The notes beneath the pieces were generated by a model that saw only the letters and a list, made by a program, of their open reading frames with translations, was not told where the DNA came from and did not search any database. DNA of 64,000 bases. Source: Rhodospirillales bacterium. GTDB taxonomy: Bacteria > Pseudomonadota > Alphaproteobacteria > Rhodospirillales > Casp-alpha2. The position numbers and the translations under genes are program-made. Shown piece after piece: positions 45,165 to 54,288 of this stretch (its first letter is position 1; every line of letters starts with the position of its first letter). The stretch is taken from contig JABMNT010000121.1 in NCBI GenBank assembly GCA_013203595.1, forward strand, positions 1-64,000, written 5' to 3'.

Positions 45165-45209
45165 AGGTCTTTAAGTGTTATATATATCAAAAAATAAATA
45201 TCAAGACCT
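45165..45209. promoter_or_regulatory. inverted repeat in divergent dehydrogenase/GntR promoter
   Basis: AGGTCTT (45165-45171) and AAGACCT (45203-45209) flank an AT-only core containing two ATATC boxes. It fills most of the 74-bp gap between divergent genes and is a plausible GntR operator. Confidence 0.5.
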
Positions 45210-45232
45210 GCTTTTCACCGTCTGGAGACCCC

Positions 45233-45904
45233 GTGTCACAAAACCCGTCCATGACTGATCGTGCCTATGGCGACATCAAGGGCAAGGTCCTGGCCGGCAC
45301 CTATGCGCCGGGGGCGCATTTCGAGGCCGGGCAGTTGGCGGATGATCTGGGTATGAGCCGCACCCCGGTGCGCGAAGCCCTGCTTCGCCTGCAAAGCGAG
45401 GGCATCCTGGAAGTGGTCGCCAAAAAGGGCGTGCGCATCATTCCCCTGTCGGCCGGCGATCTGCAGGACGTCTACCAGATCATTACCGGGCTTGAGGTCG
45501 AAGCGGTCGGCAATCTGGCCCGGCTCCGGCTGACCGATGAGGCGCTGGCACCACTTTTCAGAGCGACTGCCGCCATGCAAGCGAGCGTCGCGGACGGCTC
45601 CATCGATGGCTGGAGCATGGCTGATGAGCAGTTTCACCGCAGCCTGTTTGATCTCAGCGGCAACGCCCGCCTGGCCGCCGAAGGCCATCGCTACCGGGAT
45701 CTGGCGCAGCGGGCACATTTTGTCGCCCTGCGCCTGGTCGATGCCGAGCAAAAACGCAGATCGGTAAAATCGCACACAGATCTGATCAAAGTCATCAGGA
45801 GCGCCGACGAGGCGAAAGCCCGCCAGCTGCATTTCGAACAGCGGCGGCGCGGCGGCCGGCTGCTTGTCAATATTGTCAAAAAATACGGCCTTAATTTACT
45901 ATAG
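45233..45904 (+). CDS. GntR family transcriptional regulator (FadR/FCD type)
   Basis: 223 aa. N-terminal winged helix (GTYAPGAHFEAGQLADDLGMSRTPVREALLRLQSEGILE) and an all-helical FCD domain with metal-binding Asp/His pattern (FHRSLFDLSGN, SHTDLIKVI). It probably represses the divergent dehydrogenase gene and perhaps the downstream alcohol dehydrogenase until an organic acid binds. GTG start with TGGAG upstream. Confidence 0.92.
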   Translation: MSQNPSMTDRAYGDIKGKVLAGTYAPGAHFEAGQLADDLGMSRTPVREALLRLQSEGILEVVAKKGVRIIPLSAGDLQDVYQIITGLEVEAVGNLARLRLTDEALAPLFRATAAMQASVADGSIDGWSMADEQFHRSLFDLSGNARLAAEGHRYRDLAQRAHFVALRLVDAEQKRRSVKSHTDLIKVIRSADEAKARQLHFEQRRRGGRLLVNIVKKYGLNLL

Positions 45905-45928
45905 GCCAATGGAAAGGGAGACTGACAA

Positions 45929-46984
45929 ATGAAGGGTGTGGTATTTACCGGTAACCGGCAGGTCGAGCTCATGGACTTCCCCGACCCGACACCGGGACCG
46001 GGCGAGGTGGTTCTGAAAATCAAGGCGTCCGGCATGTGCGGCAGCGATCTGGGGGTTTATCGCTCGCCCGGTGGCGGCCCTGCAAAGGCCGCCGAACTGG
46101 GCCTTGGCGGCAGTGGTGAAGCGGTGATCGCCGGGCACGAACCCTGCGGCATTGTCGTTGCCCGCGGCCCGGAAGTTCTGGAAAAAGCCGCCCCCATTGG
46201 TGCCCGGGTGATGGTCCACCACTATGACGGCTGCGGCACCTGCGCCCATTGTCATCAGGGCTGGGCGCAGTTGTGCCAAAACGGCATCACCGTCTATGGC
46301 ATTACCGGCCACGGTGCCCATGCCCCGTATATGAAGGTGCCAGCGCATACCCTGGTGACCCTGCCCGAGCCACTCAGCTTCGCCGCCGGCGCCGCCATTT
46401 CGTGTGGCACCGGCACCGCTTATGGGGCGATCCGGCGCATGGACATGCCGGGCGGCACCACCATGGCGGTGTTTGGCCAGGGACCGGTCGGCCTGAGCGC
46501 AACCCTGCTCGGCAAGGCCATGGGTACGCGGATCATCGCCGTCGACATTTCCGATGAACGGCTTTTTCTGGCACAGAAATTCGGGGCCGACGCGACCATT
46601 AATGCCGGGACCCACGATCCCATCGACATGCTGCATCAACTGACCAACGGTCAGGGTGTGGACTACGCCATGGAATGCAGCGGCTACGCCGAAGCACGGC
46701 TCAATGCGATCCGCTCGACCCGGACCTGGGGCACGGTGTGTTTTGTCGGCGAAGGCAACGATGTGACCATTGATGTGAGCCGCGACATGCTGCGCCGGCA
46801 ATTGACCATCCTCGGCTCGTGGACCTTCAGCACCATGGGCCAGGCCGACTGCGCCGAATTTTGCGTCCGCCATCAGGTACCCGTAGACAAGCTGTTCACC
46901 CATCACTACGGCATCGACGAAGCCGACGATGCCTACGACCTGTTCGACAAACAGACCACCGGCAAGGGGGTATTTCTGTTCTAG
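45929..46984 (+). CDS. zinc-dependent alcohol dehydrogenase (MDR family)
   Basis: 351 aa. Catalytic zinc site: Cys in SGMCGSDLGVY, GHEPCGIV; structural zinc site in CGTCAHCHQGWAQLC. NAD motif VFGQGPVGLSATLL. Oxidises a secondary alcohol or polyol such as a sugar alcohol or threonine-like substrate. It follows the GntR gene by 24 bp, so they are co-transcribed. Confidence 0.9.
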   Translation: MKGVVFTGNRQVELMDFPDPTPGPGEVVLKIKASGMCGSDLGVYRSPGGGPAKAAELGLGGSGEAVIAGHEPCGIVVARGPEVLEKAAPIGARVMVHHYDGCGTCAHCHQGWAQLCQNGITVYGITGHGAHAPYMKVPAHTLVTLPEPLSFAAGAAISCGTGTAYGAIRRMDMPGGTTMAVFGQGPVGLSATLLGKAMGTRIIAVDISDERLFLAQKFGADATINAGTHDPIDMLHQLTNGQGVDYAMECSGYAEARLNAIRSTRTWGTVCFVGEGNDVTIDVSRDMLRRQLTILGSWTFSTMGQADCAEFCVRHQVPVDKLFTHHYGIDEADDAYDLFDKQTTGKGVFLF

Positions 46985-47084
46985 CCAGCGACAAATTGGA
47001 ACGATGGGGTTGGTTTACAGAGGCGAATGCGTGGCTCAATCAGCAGGGGAGGGCGTTTGCGGATATCCCAAACCGCCGCCAACC

Positions 47085-47846
47085 CTAGTTCCGTTTACGA
47101 AACAAATCGCCCAGCCAGAAGGCCTGGGCACCAATGGCGCCGAACGGCAGCAGCACCCAGACCACGTCGAAGGCCGACAGGATCAAAATAATAAAACAGA
47201 ACTCGGCCCGGCTCAGGGTGTGGAAGATATAAAACAGCTTTTGCCCAAGGGTTTCTTCGGCCTCTGGCCCGTCTGTGGTTGCTGCCAGGGCATCCGCGTC
47301 CGGCATCCCCGATGCGGCCTGTTCGGCGGCTTTCTCTGCCGCCTTGCGGGCCTGGATGAAGGGGTTGGCACGGACCAGATCAACGCCGTAATCAACCGTT
47401 GAGCCGGCCGCGGCAATCAGCCCCAGCCACAGCCACCAGATATTGCCGTCGGCGATCCAGGCGCCGTAACCGAGACCGGCGAAGATCGCCGTATCGACCA
47501 GCCAGTCGACAAAATCATCAAAGGCGGCGCCGCCCGGCGAGCACTGGTCTTTGAGTCGGGCAACCACCCCGTCGCAATAATCCAGCGCATAGCTGAGCAC
47601 CAGCAACAATGCCCCATAGACATTCAGGATCACCTCGCCATAGGTGAACAGCCAGCAGCCGGTCAAACCAACCCCCATCGAGACAAAGGTCACCTGATTG
47701 GCACTGACCGGCAGGCGGATCACCAGCAGGGAAAGGACATATCCCAACTGCCGGGCCAGCGGAAACAGCGAGTCCGGCCGGATTATCGCCGGACCGGTAT
47801 TGCCCGGTTTACCAGCGTCCAGATTGACTTGGATGGAGAGCGACAT
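47085..47846 (-). CDS. CDP-alcohol phosphatidyltransferase family protein
   Basis: 253-aa integral membrane enzyme. The full CDP-AP motif is present: CDGVVARLKDQCSPGG then AAFDDFVD (D-G-x2-A-R-x8-G-x3-D-x3-D). Several helices flank it (NQVTFVSMGVGLTGCWLF, LLLVLSYALDY). It joins a CDP-activated lipid or polyol to an alcohol acceptor. An Ala/Glu-rich insert (KAAEKAAEQAASG) sits in the second half. It is divergent from hpnL; a second enzyme of the same family closes the hpn operon. Confidence 0.88.
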   Translation of the reverse strand: MSLSIQVNLDAGKPGNTGPAIIRPDSLFPLARQLGYVLSLLVIRLPVSANQVTFVSMGVGLTGCWLFTYGEVILNVYGALLLVLSYALDYCDGVVARLKDQCSPGGAAFDDFVDWLVDTAIFAGLGYGAWIADGNIWWLWLGLIAAAGSTVDYGVDLVRANPFIQARKAAEKAAEQAASGMPDADALAATTDGPEAEETLGQKLFYIFHTLSRAEFCFIILILSAFDVVWVLLPFGAIGAQAFWLGDLFRKRN

Positions 47847-47906
47847 GGGTTGAACGCCTCAATTGGAAAGGGTGGAGAATGTGTAACGCAAGGGAATGGA
47901 GGGAAC

Positions 47907-47943
47907 AACCCGGTTTCGTGGATTAGACCGAACCCGGGTTTTT
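47907..47943 (+). terminator. hairpin with T-run in the hpnL leader
   Basis: AACCCGGTTTCG (47907-47918) pairs with CGAACCCGGGTT (47929-47940) with one mismatch and a 10-nt loop, followed by T (47939-47943). It lies about 110 bp before hpnL on the sense strand, where a leader attenuator would be. Confidence 0.5.
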
Positions 47944-48053
47944 CACCATTGACGTTTGTACACCACTCGGTGTTTGTCTCAGATGCCCTTGAATGCTAGG
48001 TTCGCCGCCGGATTCAGGGCTGGCCGCGGGGCCAGCCGGAACGGGACAAAACG

Positions 48054-49052
48054 TTGGCGAAATTGATTTCCTACATCGGGCTGGTTGTCGGCCTTGTGGT
48101 CATGACCGGGCTGATTGCCTGGCAGGGGCTGGGTGATGTTACCGACATCATTCTGGCGTCCGGCTGGCCGATTCTGCTGGTGCCGCTGGCCTGGAGCCCG
48201 ACGGTGTTTCTGGGCTCCATATCCTGGCGCCTGCTGTTCGCGCCCGGCCACGAGCCAACCTTCAAACAAATCTTCATGGCGCTGTGGATGGGCCGTTCGA
48301 TCAATACCCTGCTGCCGGTTGCCAGTCTCGGTGGCGAGGTGGTCAAGGCCCGCATGCTGATCCTGTGGGGGTACCCGAAGGCCGAGGCCGGGGCCTCGGT
48401 GGTGGTTGATAAAACCGTGCAGGTGTTCGGCACCATCATCTGGGGCCTGATCGGGGTGTCGCTGCTGGTCCATTATTCGGTCGAGCAGGATCTGATTGCC
48501 GCTGCGATCACCGGCTTTGCGGTTCTCGGCGCCGCCGTTGCCGCCTTCGTGATGGTGCAAAAGGCCGGGATCGCCAGCGCCGTGGTCCGCTCCGCGCACC
48601 GGGTCACCAAGGCCGACCTGTTCGCCGATATGAAAGACGGGGCCGATGACGTCGATGCCTGTGTGCGCGCTATTTACGGGCGCTGGGGCCGGCTTCTGGC
48701 CTCCACCATCTGGCGCACGGTCACCCTGCTGCTGCAAACCGCCGAGGTCTGGGCGGCGGCCTATGTGCTGGGCCATCCGCTCACCGTCATGGAAGCGATG
48801 TTCCTGAAAAGCATGACCTCGACGCTGAGCGATGTCGCCTTCATGATCCCCAACGCCTATGGCATTCAGGAAGGCGCTTTTGTCGTGCTCGGTGCGATGA
48901 TCGGCCAGCCGCCGGATTTGATGCTGGCGGTCTCCATTGCCATCCGCATCCGCGAACTGCTGGTTGATCTGCCGGGCCTGGCCATCTGGCAACATGCGGA
49001 AGGCAAACATTTCTTCACGAAGCGCCGCATGTCCGAAGCCGAGAAGCCATAG
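48054..49052 (+). CDS. hpnL: HpnL-type flippase-like membrane protein
   Basis: 332 aa, about eight helices, of the lysylphosphatidylglycerol-synthase TM (UPF0104) fold: SLGGEVVKARMLILWGY, ASVVVDKTVQVFGTIIWG and IPNAYGIQEGAFVVLG. HpnL members occur with hopanoid side-chain genes and are thought to move lipids across the inner membrane. It heads hpnLIJK; the stop abuts the hpnI start (TAG-ATG). TTG start at 48054. Confidence 0.87.
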   Translation: MAKLISYIGLVVGLVVMTGLIAWQGLGDVTDIILASGWPILLVPLAWSPTVFLGSISWRLLFAPGHEPTFKQIFMALWMGRSINTLLPVASLGGEVVKARMLILWGYPKAEAGASVVVDKTVQVFGTIIWGLIGVSLLVHYSVEQDLIAAAITGFAVLGAAVAAFVMVQKAGIASAVVRSAHRVTKADLFADMKDGADDVDACVRAIYGRWGRLLASTIWRTVTLLLQTAEVWAAAYVLGHPLTVMEAMFLKSMTSTLSDVAFMIPNAYGIQEGAFVVLGAMIGQPPDLMLAVSIAIRIRELLVDLPGLAIWQHAEGKHFFTKRRMSEAEKP

Positions 49053-50219
49053 ATGCAGATCGCCCTGTATATGACGCTGGCCCTGTTTGCCGCCTCCATC
49101 GGATACTTGCTGGTGGCCAGCTACTGCGTGCTGAAATTCAAAGCCAAGCTCATGGCCCCGCTGCCTGAACTGGCCGAACGGCCGCCAGCGACGCTCTACA
49201 AACCGCTGCATGGCAGGGAGTTCGAACTCAAAGAGAATCTCGAGAGCTTTTTCAGACAAAGCTACCCCCACTTCCAGATCATCTTCGGCGTCGGCAGCGA
49301 AACGGACGGGGCGGTAGCCATAGTCCGCGAACTGATTGCCAGATATCCGTCGATTGATGCGGAACTGGTGATTGACGATACCGCCAACGGGCTTAATCCG
49401 AAAATCAGCAATCTGATCAATATGGATAAGCGCGCCAAACACGACCTGCTGATCATTTCAGACAGCGACATGATCGTTGAGCCCGACTATATGGACCGCA
49501 TCGTCGCTGCCTTCCAGGCACCGAACACCGGGCTGGTTACCTGCCTGTACAAGGGCACACCGGCGCCCGGCCTGGCCTCGAATCTGGGGGCCATGTTCAT
49601 CAGCCAGTGGTTCACCCCGTCGGCGCTGATCCCGGCGACCTTCGGTGAAATGCAGAACTGCTTTGGCGCGACCATGGCGGTCCGGCGCGACGTGCTTGTG
49701 GAAATTGGTGGCTTCGATGCCCTGGTCAGCAATCTGGCCGATGACTATACGCTCGGGCGCCTGGTCCGCCAGGCCGGTTACGCCATTGCGCTGGCGCCGG
49801 TGGTGGTTGAAAACAGCGTTCAGGAAAAAAGCCTGGCGTCGCTGGTTTTGCACGAGCTGCGCTGGGCCCGGACCATCCGCTCGGTCGAGCCTTTGGGCTT
49901 TCTGTCGACCTTTCTGACCGATGCTATTCCGCTCAGCCTGATCAGCGGGATCCTGGCCCATCTGGCCGGCTTTGGCGGCCTGTGGGTGGCGTTGCCCCTG
50001 CTGTTGGCCCTGATGATACGAATTCTCTTGCATATCTCGACAAAGACCACATTTTCATCTAAACAACCGGTGTCCCTTTGGATTATTCCAATTCGCGATT
50101 TGCTTTCATTCTTTGTTAGACTCTTGTGCTATACAGGACGGACGGTAAATTGGCGCGATACGGAATTATCCGTTGAAAAAGGCGGCGAAATTACCCATTT
50201 AGGCCCAGCAGTTCGGTAG
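49053..50219 (+). CDS. hpnI: hopanoid biosynthesis glycosyltransferase HpnI
   Basis: 388-aa GT21/ceramide-glucosyltransferase-like membrane protein. N-terminal helix, YKPLHGREFELKENLESFF, DSDMIVEPDY (D-x-D site), DDYTLGRLVR and the acceptor motif ELRWARTIR, then C-terminal helices. HpnI adds N-acetylglucosamine to bacteriohopanetetrol. The start immediately follows the hpnL stop, and hpnJ follows with no gap. Confidence 0.92.
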   Translation: MQIALYMTLALFAASIGYLLVASYCVLKFKAKLMAPLPELAERPPATLYKPLHGREFELKENLESFFRQSYPHFQIIFGVGSETDGAVAIVRELIARYPSIDAELVIDDTANGLNPKISNLINMDKRAKHDLLIISDSDMIVEPDYMDRIVAAFQAPNTGLVTCLYKGTPAPGLASNLGAMFISQWFTPSALIPATFGEMQNCFGATMAVRRDVLVEIGGFDALVSNLADDYTLGRLVRQAGYAIALAPVVVENSVQEKSLASLVLHELRWARTIRSVEPLGFLSTFLTDAIPLSLISGILAHLAGFGGLWVALPLLLALMIRILLHISTKTTFSSKQPVSLWIIPIRDLLSFFVRLLCYTGRTVNWRDTELSVEKGGEITHLGPAVR

Positions 50220-51659
50220 ATGACAAACATGAAAAAAACACTCTTTCTCAGCCCCCCCTCCTTCGAAGGTTTTGATGGCGGAGCCGGTTCACGCTATCAG
50301 TGCAAACGCGAAGTCACGTCGTACTGGTACCCAACCTGGCTGGCCCAACTGGCCGCACTGGTGCCGGACAGCACCCTGATCGATGGCCCGGCCGGCGGAT
50401 ACTCGCTGGAAACCGTGGTTCCCGAGGCCAGCAAGTACGAAGTGCTGATTGTCTATACCTCGACACCAACCTTCGCCAACGATGTGATGGTCGCCAATGC
50501 CATGAAGGCGGCCAATCCGGACCTGCTGATCGGTTTTTGCGGGGCGCATGTGATGATCAACTGGGAAGCCTCGATGGCCGCATCACCGCATATCGATTTT
50601 GTCTGCGACAAGGAATTTGATTTTACGGTCAAGGAAGTCTGCGAAGGCAAACCCCTGGCCGAGGTCAACGGCCTGTATTACCGCGATGGTGACAAGATTG
50701 TGAAATCCGGCCCGCGGGAACTGATCCACGATATGGACAGCCTGCCCTGGGTGACACCGGTTTACAAAAAATTCCTGCAGCCGAAAAACTATTACAACGG
50801 CTACATGCTGCATCCCTATATGTCCTTGTATACGGGCCGCGGCTGCAAATCGCGCTGCACCTACTGTTTGTGGCCGCAAACCATTTCCGGCCACAATTAC
50901 CGGACCCGTTCGGTCAAGGACATTGCCGCCGAGATCGCCTATGCGCAGAAAGAGTTTCCGGAAGTGAAGGAATTTTTCTTCGATGACGACACCCTGACCG
51001 ATAATATTGAACATGTCGAAGCGCTGGCCCTTGAACTGGGCAAACTGGGTGTCACCTGGTCGTGCAACGCCAAGGCCAATGTGCCGCGCAAGACCCTCGA
51101 AGTTCTCAAGGCCAATGGCCTGCGGTTGTTGCTGGTCGGCTACGAATCGGGCAATCAGAAGATTCTCAACAACATGAAAAAGGGTGTGCGGCTGGATTTT
51201 GCCCGCAAGTTCACCAAGGACTGCCACGACCTGGGTATCCTGATCCACGGCTGTTTCATCATGGGGCTACCCGGCGAAACCAAGGACACCATCAAAGAAA
51301 CCATGGCCTACGCCAAGGAGATCAACCCGAAAACCATTCAGGTATCCCTGCCCGCCACCTATCCCGGCACGTTTTTATACAAACAGGCCATGGAAAACGG
51401 CTGGCTGCAGACCGACGAGGTAACCACCGGGCTGGTTACCGATTCCGGCACCCAGGAAAGCATCCTGAGTTACCCGCATCTCGACAAGACCGAAATTTTT
51501 GCAGCGGTAGAGACCTTCTACAAGGACTTCTATTTCCGACCTGCAAAAATGTTCCAGTTGACGATCGACATGTTCCGCGACTGGGACATCATGAAACGGC
51601 AATGTCGTGAAGGGGTCGAGTTCTTTAAATTCCTGTGGGGACGCAAGGAAGCTACTTGA
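50220..51659 (+). CDS. hpnJ: hopanoid biosynthesis radical SAM protein HpnJ
   Basis: 479-aa B12-binding-type radical SAM protein. N-terminal cobalamin-binding-like domain (LAALVPDSTLIDGPAGG, IGFCGAHVMINWEAS); radical SAM cluster C-x3-C-x2-C in GCKSRCTYCLW; TGRG; and GLPGETKDTIKETMAYAKEI. HpnJ contracts the glucosamine ring to give bacteriohopanetetrol cyclitol ether. The stop overlaps the preferred hpnK start. Confidence 0.94.
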   Translation: MTNMKKTLFLSPPSFEGFDGGAGSRYQCKREVTSYWYPTWLAQLAALVPDSTLIDGPAGGYSLETVVPEASKYEVLIVYTSTPTFANDVMVANAMKAANPDLLIGFCGAHVMINWEASMAASPHIDFVCDKEFDFTVKEVCEGKPLAEVNGLYYRDGDKIVKSGPRELIHDMDSLPWVTPVYKKFLQPKNYYNGYMLHPYMSLYTGRGCKSRCTYCLWPQTISGHNYRTRSVKDIAAEIAYAQKEFPEVKEFFFDDDTLTDNIEHVEALALELGKLGVTWSCNAKANVPRKTLEVLKANGLRLLLVGYESGNQKILNNMKKGVRLDFARKFTKDCHDLGILIHGCFIMGLPGETKDTIKETMAYAKEINPKTIQVSLPATYPGTFLYKQAMENGWLQTDEVTTGLVTDSGTQESILSYPHLDKTEIFAAVETFYKDFYFRPAKMFQLTIDMFRDWDIMKRQCREGVEFFKFLWGRKEAT

Positions 51660-52474
51660 AGAAACTCATCGTCACCGCAGACGATTTCGGCATCTCGAAA
51701 GAAGTAAACGAGGCGGTGGAAACCGCCCATAAAAACGGCATCCTGACCGCCACCTCGCTGATGGTCGGTGAACTGTTTGCCGGCGATGCGGTCAATCGTG
51801 CCAGGTTACTGCCCAATCTGGGTGTTGGTCTGCATGTGGCCCTGTCCCGAGCCCGCCCGCTCTCGGCCCCGGCTGACATCCCCGACCTGCTGGATGCAGA
51901 CGGCCTGCTGCGGGCCGATCTGGTCGGCAGCGGCTTCCGGTTTTTCTTCCTTCCCCAGGTTCGCCGCCAGTTGCGCGCCGAAATTACCGCGCAATTCGAG
52001 GCCTTTGCCAACACCGGATTACGGCTCGACCACGTCAATGCCCACAACCATCTGCACCTGCATCCGACGGTCCTGAGCCTGCTGCTCGCCATCGGCCCCG
52101 CCTATGGCATGAAATCTATCCGTCTGCCCTATGACTGTAATGCCAGAGGGATTGGCGCGTTTTTCCTGAAGCCCTGGCTGGCGCTGATGAAATGGCGGCT
52201 TCGCAAACACCATATTCGCCATAACGATGTGCTGCTCGGGCTTAACGAGACTGGCCAGCTTGACAGCAAAACCTTGATTTCCCTGGTTGAAGGTTTATCA
52301 GAGCGGACGGCGGAACTGATGTGTCATCCGGCAACCGGGCCGTGGCCCGGCATGGACCCGATGGCCGGCGGTTTTCGCCACGATCTGGAATTCAAGGCCC
52401 TGATTGATCAGGCCTCGATCAAGGCAATTTGTGACAACGGCGTACAATTGATCGCCTACAGGGACATTGAATGA
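51656..52474 (+). CDS. hpnK: hopanoid biosynthesis deacetylase HpnK
   Basis: 272-aa YdjC-like deacetylase: KKLIVTADDFGISKEVN (metal Asp pair), HVNAHNHLHLHPTV (His ligands) and CHPATG. HpnK removes the acetyl group from N-acetylglucosaminyl bacteriohopanetetrol, ahead of HpnJ. The start is TTG 51656, overlapping the hpnJ stop, with AAGGA upstream; a GTG at 51635 is the alternative. It overlaps the next gene by ATGA. Confidence 0.92.
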   Translation: MKKLIVTADDFGISKEVNEAVETAHKNGILTATSLMVGELFAGDAVNRARLLPNLGVGLHVALSRARPLSAPADIPDLLDADGLLRADLVGSGFRFFFLPQVRRQLRAEITAQFEAFANTGLRLDHVNAHNHLHLHPTVLSLLLAIGPAYGMKSIRLPYDCNARGIGAFFLKPWLALMKWRLRKHHIRHNDVLLGLNETGQLDSKTLISLVEGLSERTAELMCHPATGPWPGMDPMAGGFRHDLEFKALIDQASIKAICDNGVQLIAYRDIE

Positions 52475-53121
52475 CTGACGCAAAGACCACCCCTGAAAGC
52501 AAGCCGGAGTACGTCCTCGGGCGTTCCTGGACCCACCGGCTGGCGCTGGTCTTTGTGCGGCCTCTGGCCAATACAGCGATCACCCCCAACCACCTGACCT
52601 TCCTGCGCCTGATTTCGGGGCTGGCGGCCTGCTATTGCTTCGCAACCGGCGAGCGCGAACTGGTGATCTGGGGCGGCTGGATCTGGATTCTGTCGGCCTT
52701 TCTGGACCGGGCCGATGGCGAACTGGCGCGGGTCAGCGGTAAATCCAGCCCCTGGGGCCACAAGTTCGACATGTTCTGCGATTCGGCCATTACCAGCCTG
52801 TTTTTCGTCAGTGCCGGGATCGGCCTGCGCCATACGGAACTGGGCAACTGGGCGATCGTCATGGGGATTGCCGGTGGCCTGGGCGTATTGGCGGCGGAGT
52901 ATTTTGCCGAACAGATCGACAAACGCTCCGATGATCCGGCGGACCGCGCCTATCCCGGTTTCGCAGGCTTTGATTTTGATGATGTGCTGTACCTGTTCGC
53001 CGCTGTCGCCTGGCTCGACTGGTTCGGGCCGTTCGTTATCGGCGCCTCCATCGGTGCGCCGGCCTTTGCCCTGCTGACCTGGTACAAATGGCGCAAGCTG
53101 CCACCTCTGGAAACGGTTTGA
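52471..53121 (+). CDS. CDP-alcohol phosphatidyltransferase family protein, last gene of hpn operon
   Basis: 216-aa membrane enzyme with a perfect CDP-AP motif: ADGELARVSGKSSPWG then HKFDMFCD. PNHLTFLRLISGLAAC precedes it, as in phosphatidylinositol/glycerol-phosphate synthases. The start overlaps hpnK by 4 bp, so it is the fifth gene of the hopanoid operon. It may transfer a phospho-alcohol to a hopanoid or make a partner phospholipid (inference). Confidence 0.88.
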   Translation: MTDAKTTPESKPEYVLGRSWTHRLALVFVRPLANTAITPNHLTFLRLISGLAACYCFATGERELVIWGGWIWILSAFLDRADGELARVSGKSSPWGHKFDMFCDSAITSLFFVSAGIGLRHTELGNWAIVMGIAGGLGVLAAEYFAEQIDKRSDDPADRAYPGFAGFDFDDVLYLFAAVAWLDWFGPFVIGASIGAPAFALLTWYKWRKLPPLETV

Positions 53122-53129
53122 ACTGCGCC

Positions 53130-53758
53130 CTATGAGGTGCGCCGCACCAGCGCCGTCAGCAGACCTGCACCGATCAGAAAACCGGCACCAACCCGGTTGG
53201 CAATCCGCAACGTTTCGGGACGCTGAAAGCGCGCCTGCATCCTGCCCGCCAGGATCGCCCAGACAGCGACGTTAACCCCGGCCAGCAACACAAAAGTGGT
53301 TTCAAGGATGGCGAACTGCTGGAAAGCCGCCTGTGCCGGATCGACAAATTGCGGAACGAAGGCAATGAAAAAAACAATACCCTTGGATTCAATGTGGTCA
53401 CAATATAGGCGTTCCAGAACATCTGCGCCTTTGATCGGATGCCGGCGGCGGCCCTCGTCGCGTCGTCGAAGTGGGGTTTTGAGCGCCAGAGCCTGATGCC
53501 TATGAATATCAGATAGGCGGCGCCAACCAGCTTCAGGGTCGTAAACAGGGCGGATGAGGCCGCGAGAACGGCACCGGCTCCCAGCAGCGACACCGTCATC
53601 GCCGTAAAGTCCCCGAGCATAACACCGGGAACGGTTGCCCAGGCGGTATCGCGTCCCCTGCCCAGGGCATAGCTAACCACCACAGTGACGGTCGGACCGG
53701 GAACAATCAGCAGGGCCGTTGTCGCAACAACAAATGCAATCCATAGGTCCAGGGACAT
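53130..53758 (-). pseudogene. LysE family exporter with 1-nt frameshift
   Basis: From ATG 53758 the frame reads a normal LysE/RhtB protein (LLIVPGPTVTVVVSYALGRG, LVGAAYLIFIGIRLWRSK, AYIVTTLNP), then switches. Restoring one base near 53383 (CCTTGG on the plus strand where CCTTTGG is expected) continues with GIVFFIAFVPQFVDPAQAAF and ends VRRTS at a TAG (53132-53130), a normal length of about 209 aa. The uncorrected frame ends at 53174 with an atypical Ser/Arg-rich tail. Either a recent inactivation or a homopolymer error. Convergent with the hpn operon. Confidence 0.85.
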
Positions 53759-54004
53759 ATCATCACCTCCACTTCATCGCGAAAGGAAAAACAGACCTGC
53801 ACAGCAGGTACAAGCGGTTTTTTGGTTTCCCGGGGGCTCCTGGCGATTTTCCCCTGCGACGAACGGTCTTGGCGGTTTTATATTCGGTTTATTCCGCTTA
53901 ATGAACAGACCAACAGGATTGCATTTCCTTTTGTGGCGATCTTTGATACTCACCCCATACAACTATTACCAAATCACCAAACTCCGACAGTCCAAGGACC
54001 ACCC

Positions 54005-54232
54005 ATGATACCCGCACGCTATGCCAACCTGCTGTTCAGTTTTTTCCTGTCGCTCATGATGTCGTGCCTGGTATCGTGTATCGCTACCGTGAGCACGATC
54101 GGGCTGATTGACGGATTCCATGAGGTCTGGCTGAGGTCCTGGTTGCACAGCTGGATTATTGCCTTTCCGGCGGTCCTGATCATCGCCCCCATCACCCGCA
54201 AGCTGGTCAGCAAATTGACAGCCAGTCCTTAG
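54005..54232 (+). CDS. DUF2798-like small membrane protein
   Basis: 75 aa, two membrane helices (NLLFSFFLSLMMSCLVSCIATVSTIGL and WLHSWIIAFPAVLIIAPITRKLV) joined by a short polar loop with W-x2-SW, typical of DUF2798. Function unknown. The ATG at 54005 has AAGGA upstream; the open frame starting at 53822 is not supported. Confidence 0.8.
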   Translation: MIPARYANLLFSFFLSLMMSCLVSCIATVSTIGLIDGFHEVWLRSWLHSWIIAFPAVLIIAPITRKLVSKLTASP

Positions 54233-54288
54233 TGCTTTTCATTTTAATACGGAAACAACTGAGATCGGAAATGCAATGGGGAAGGTGA

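Noticed and set aside
47979-49442. Long minus-strand open frame (487 codons) across hpnL and hpnI
   Set aside because: His/Gln/Gly-rich antisense shadow of well-supported plus-strand genes.
53822-54004. Upstream extension of the DUF2798-like gene
   Set aside because: Family length and the AAGGA before ATG 54005 support the short form.
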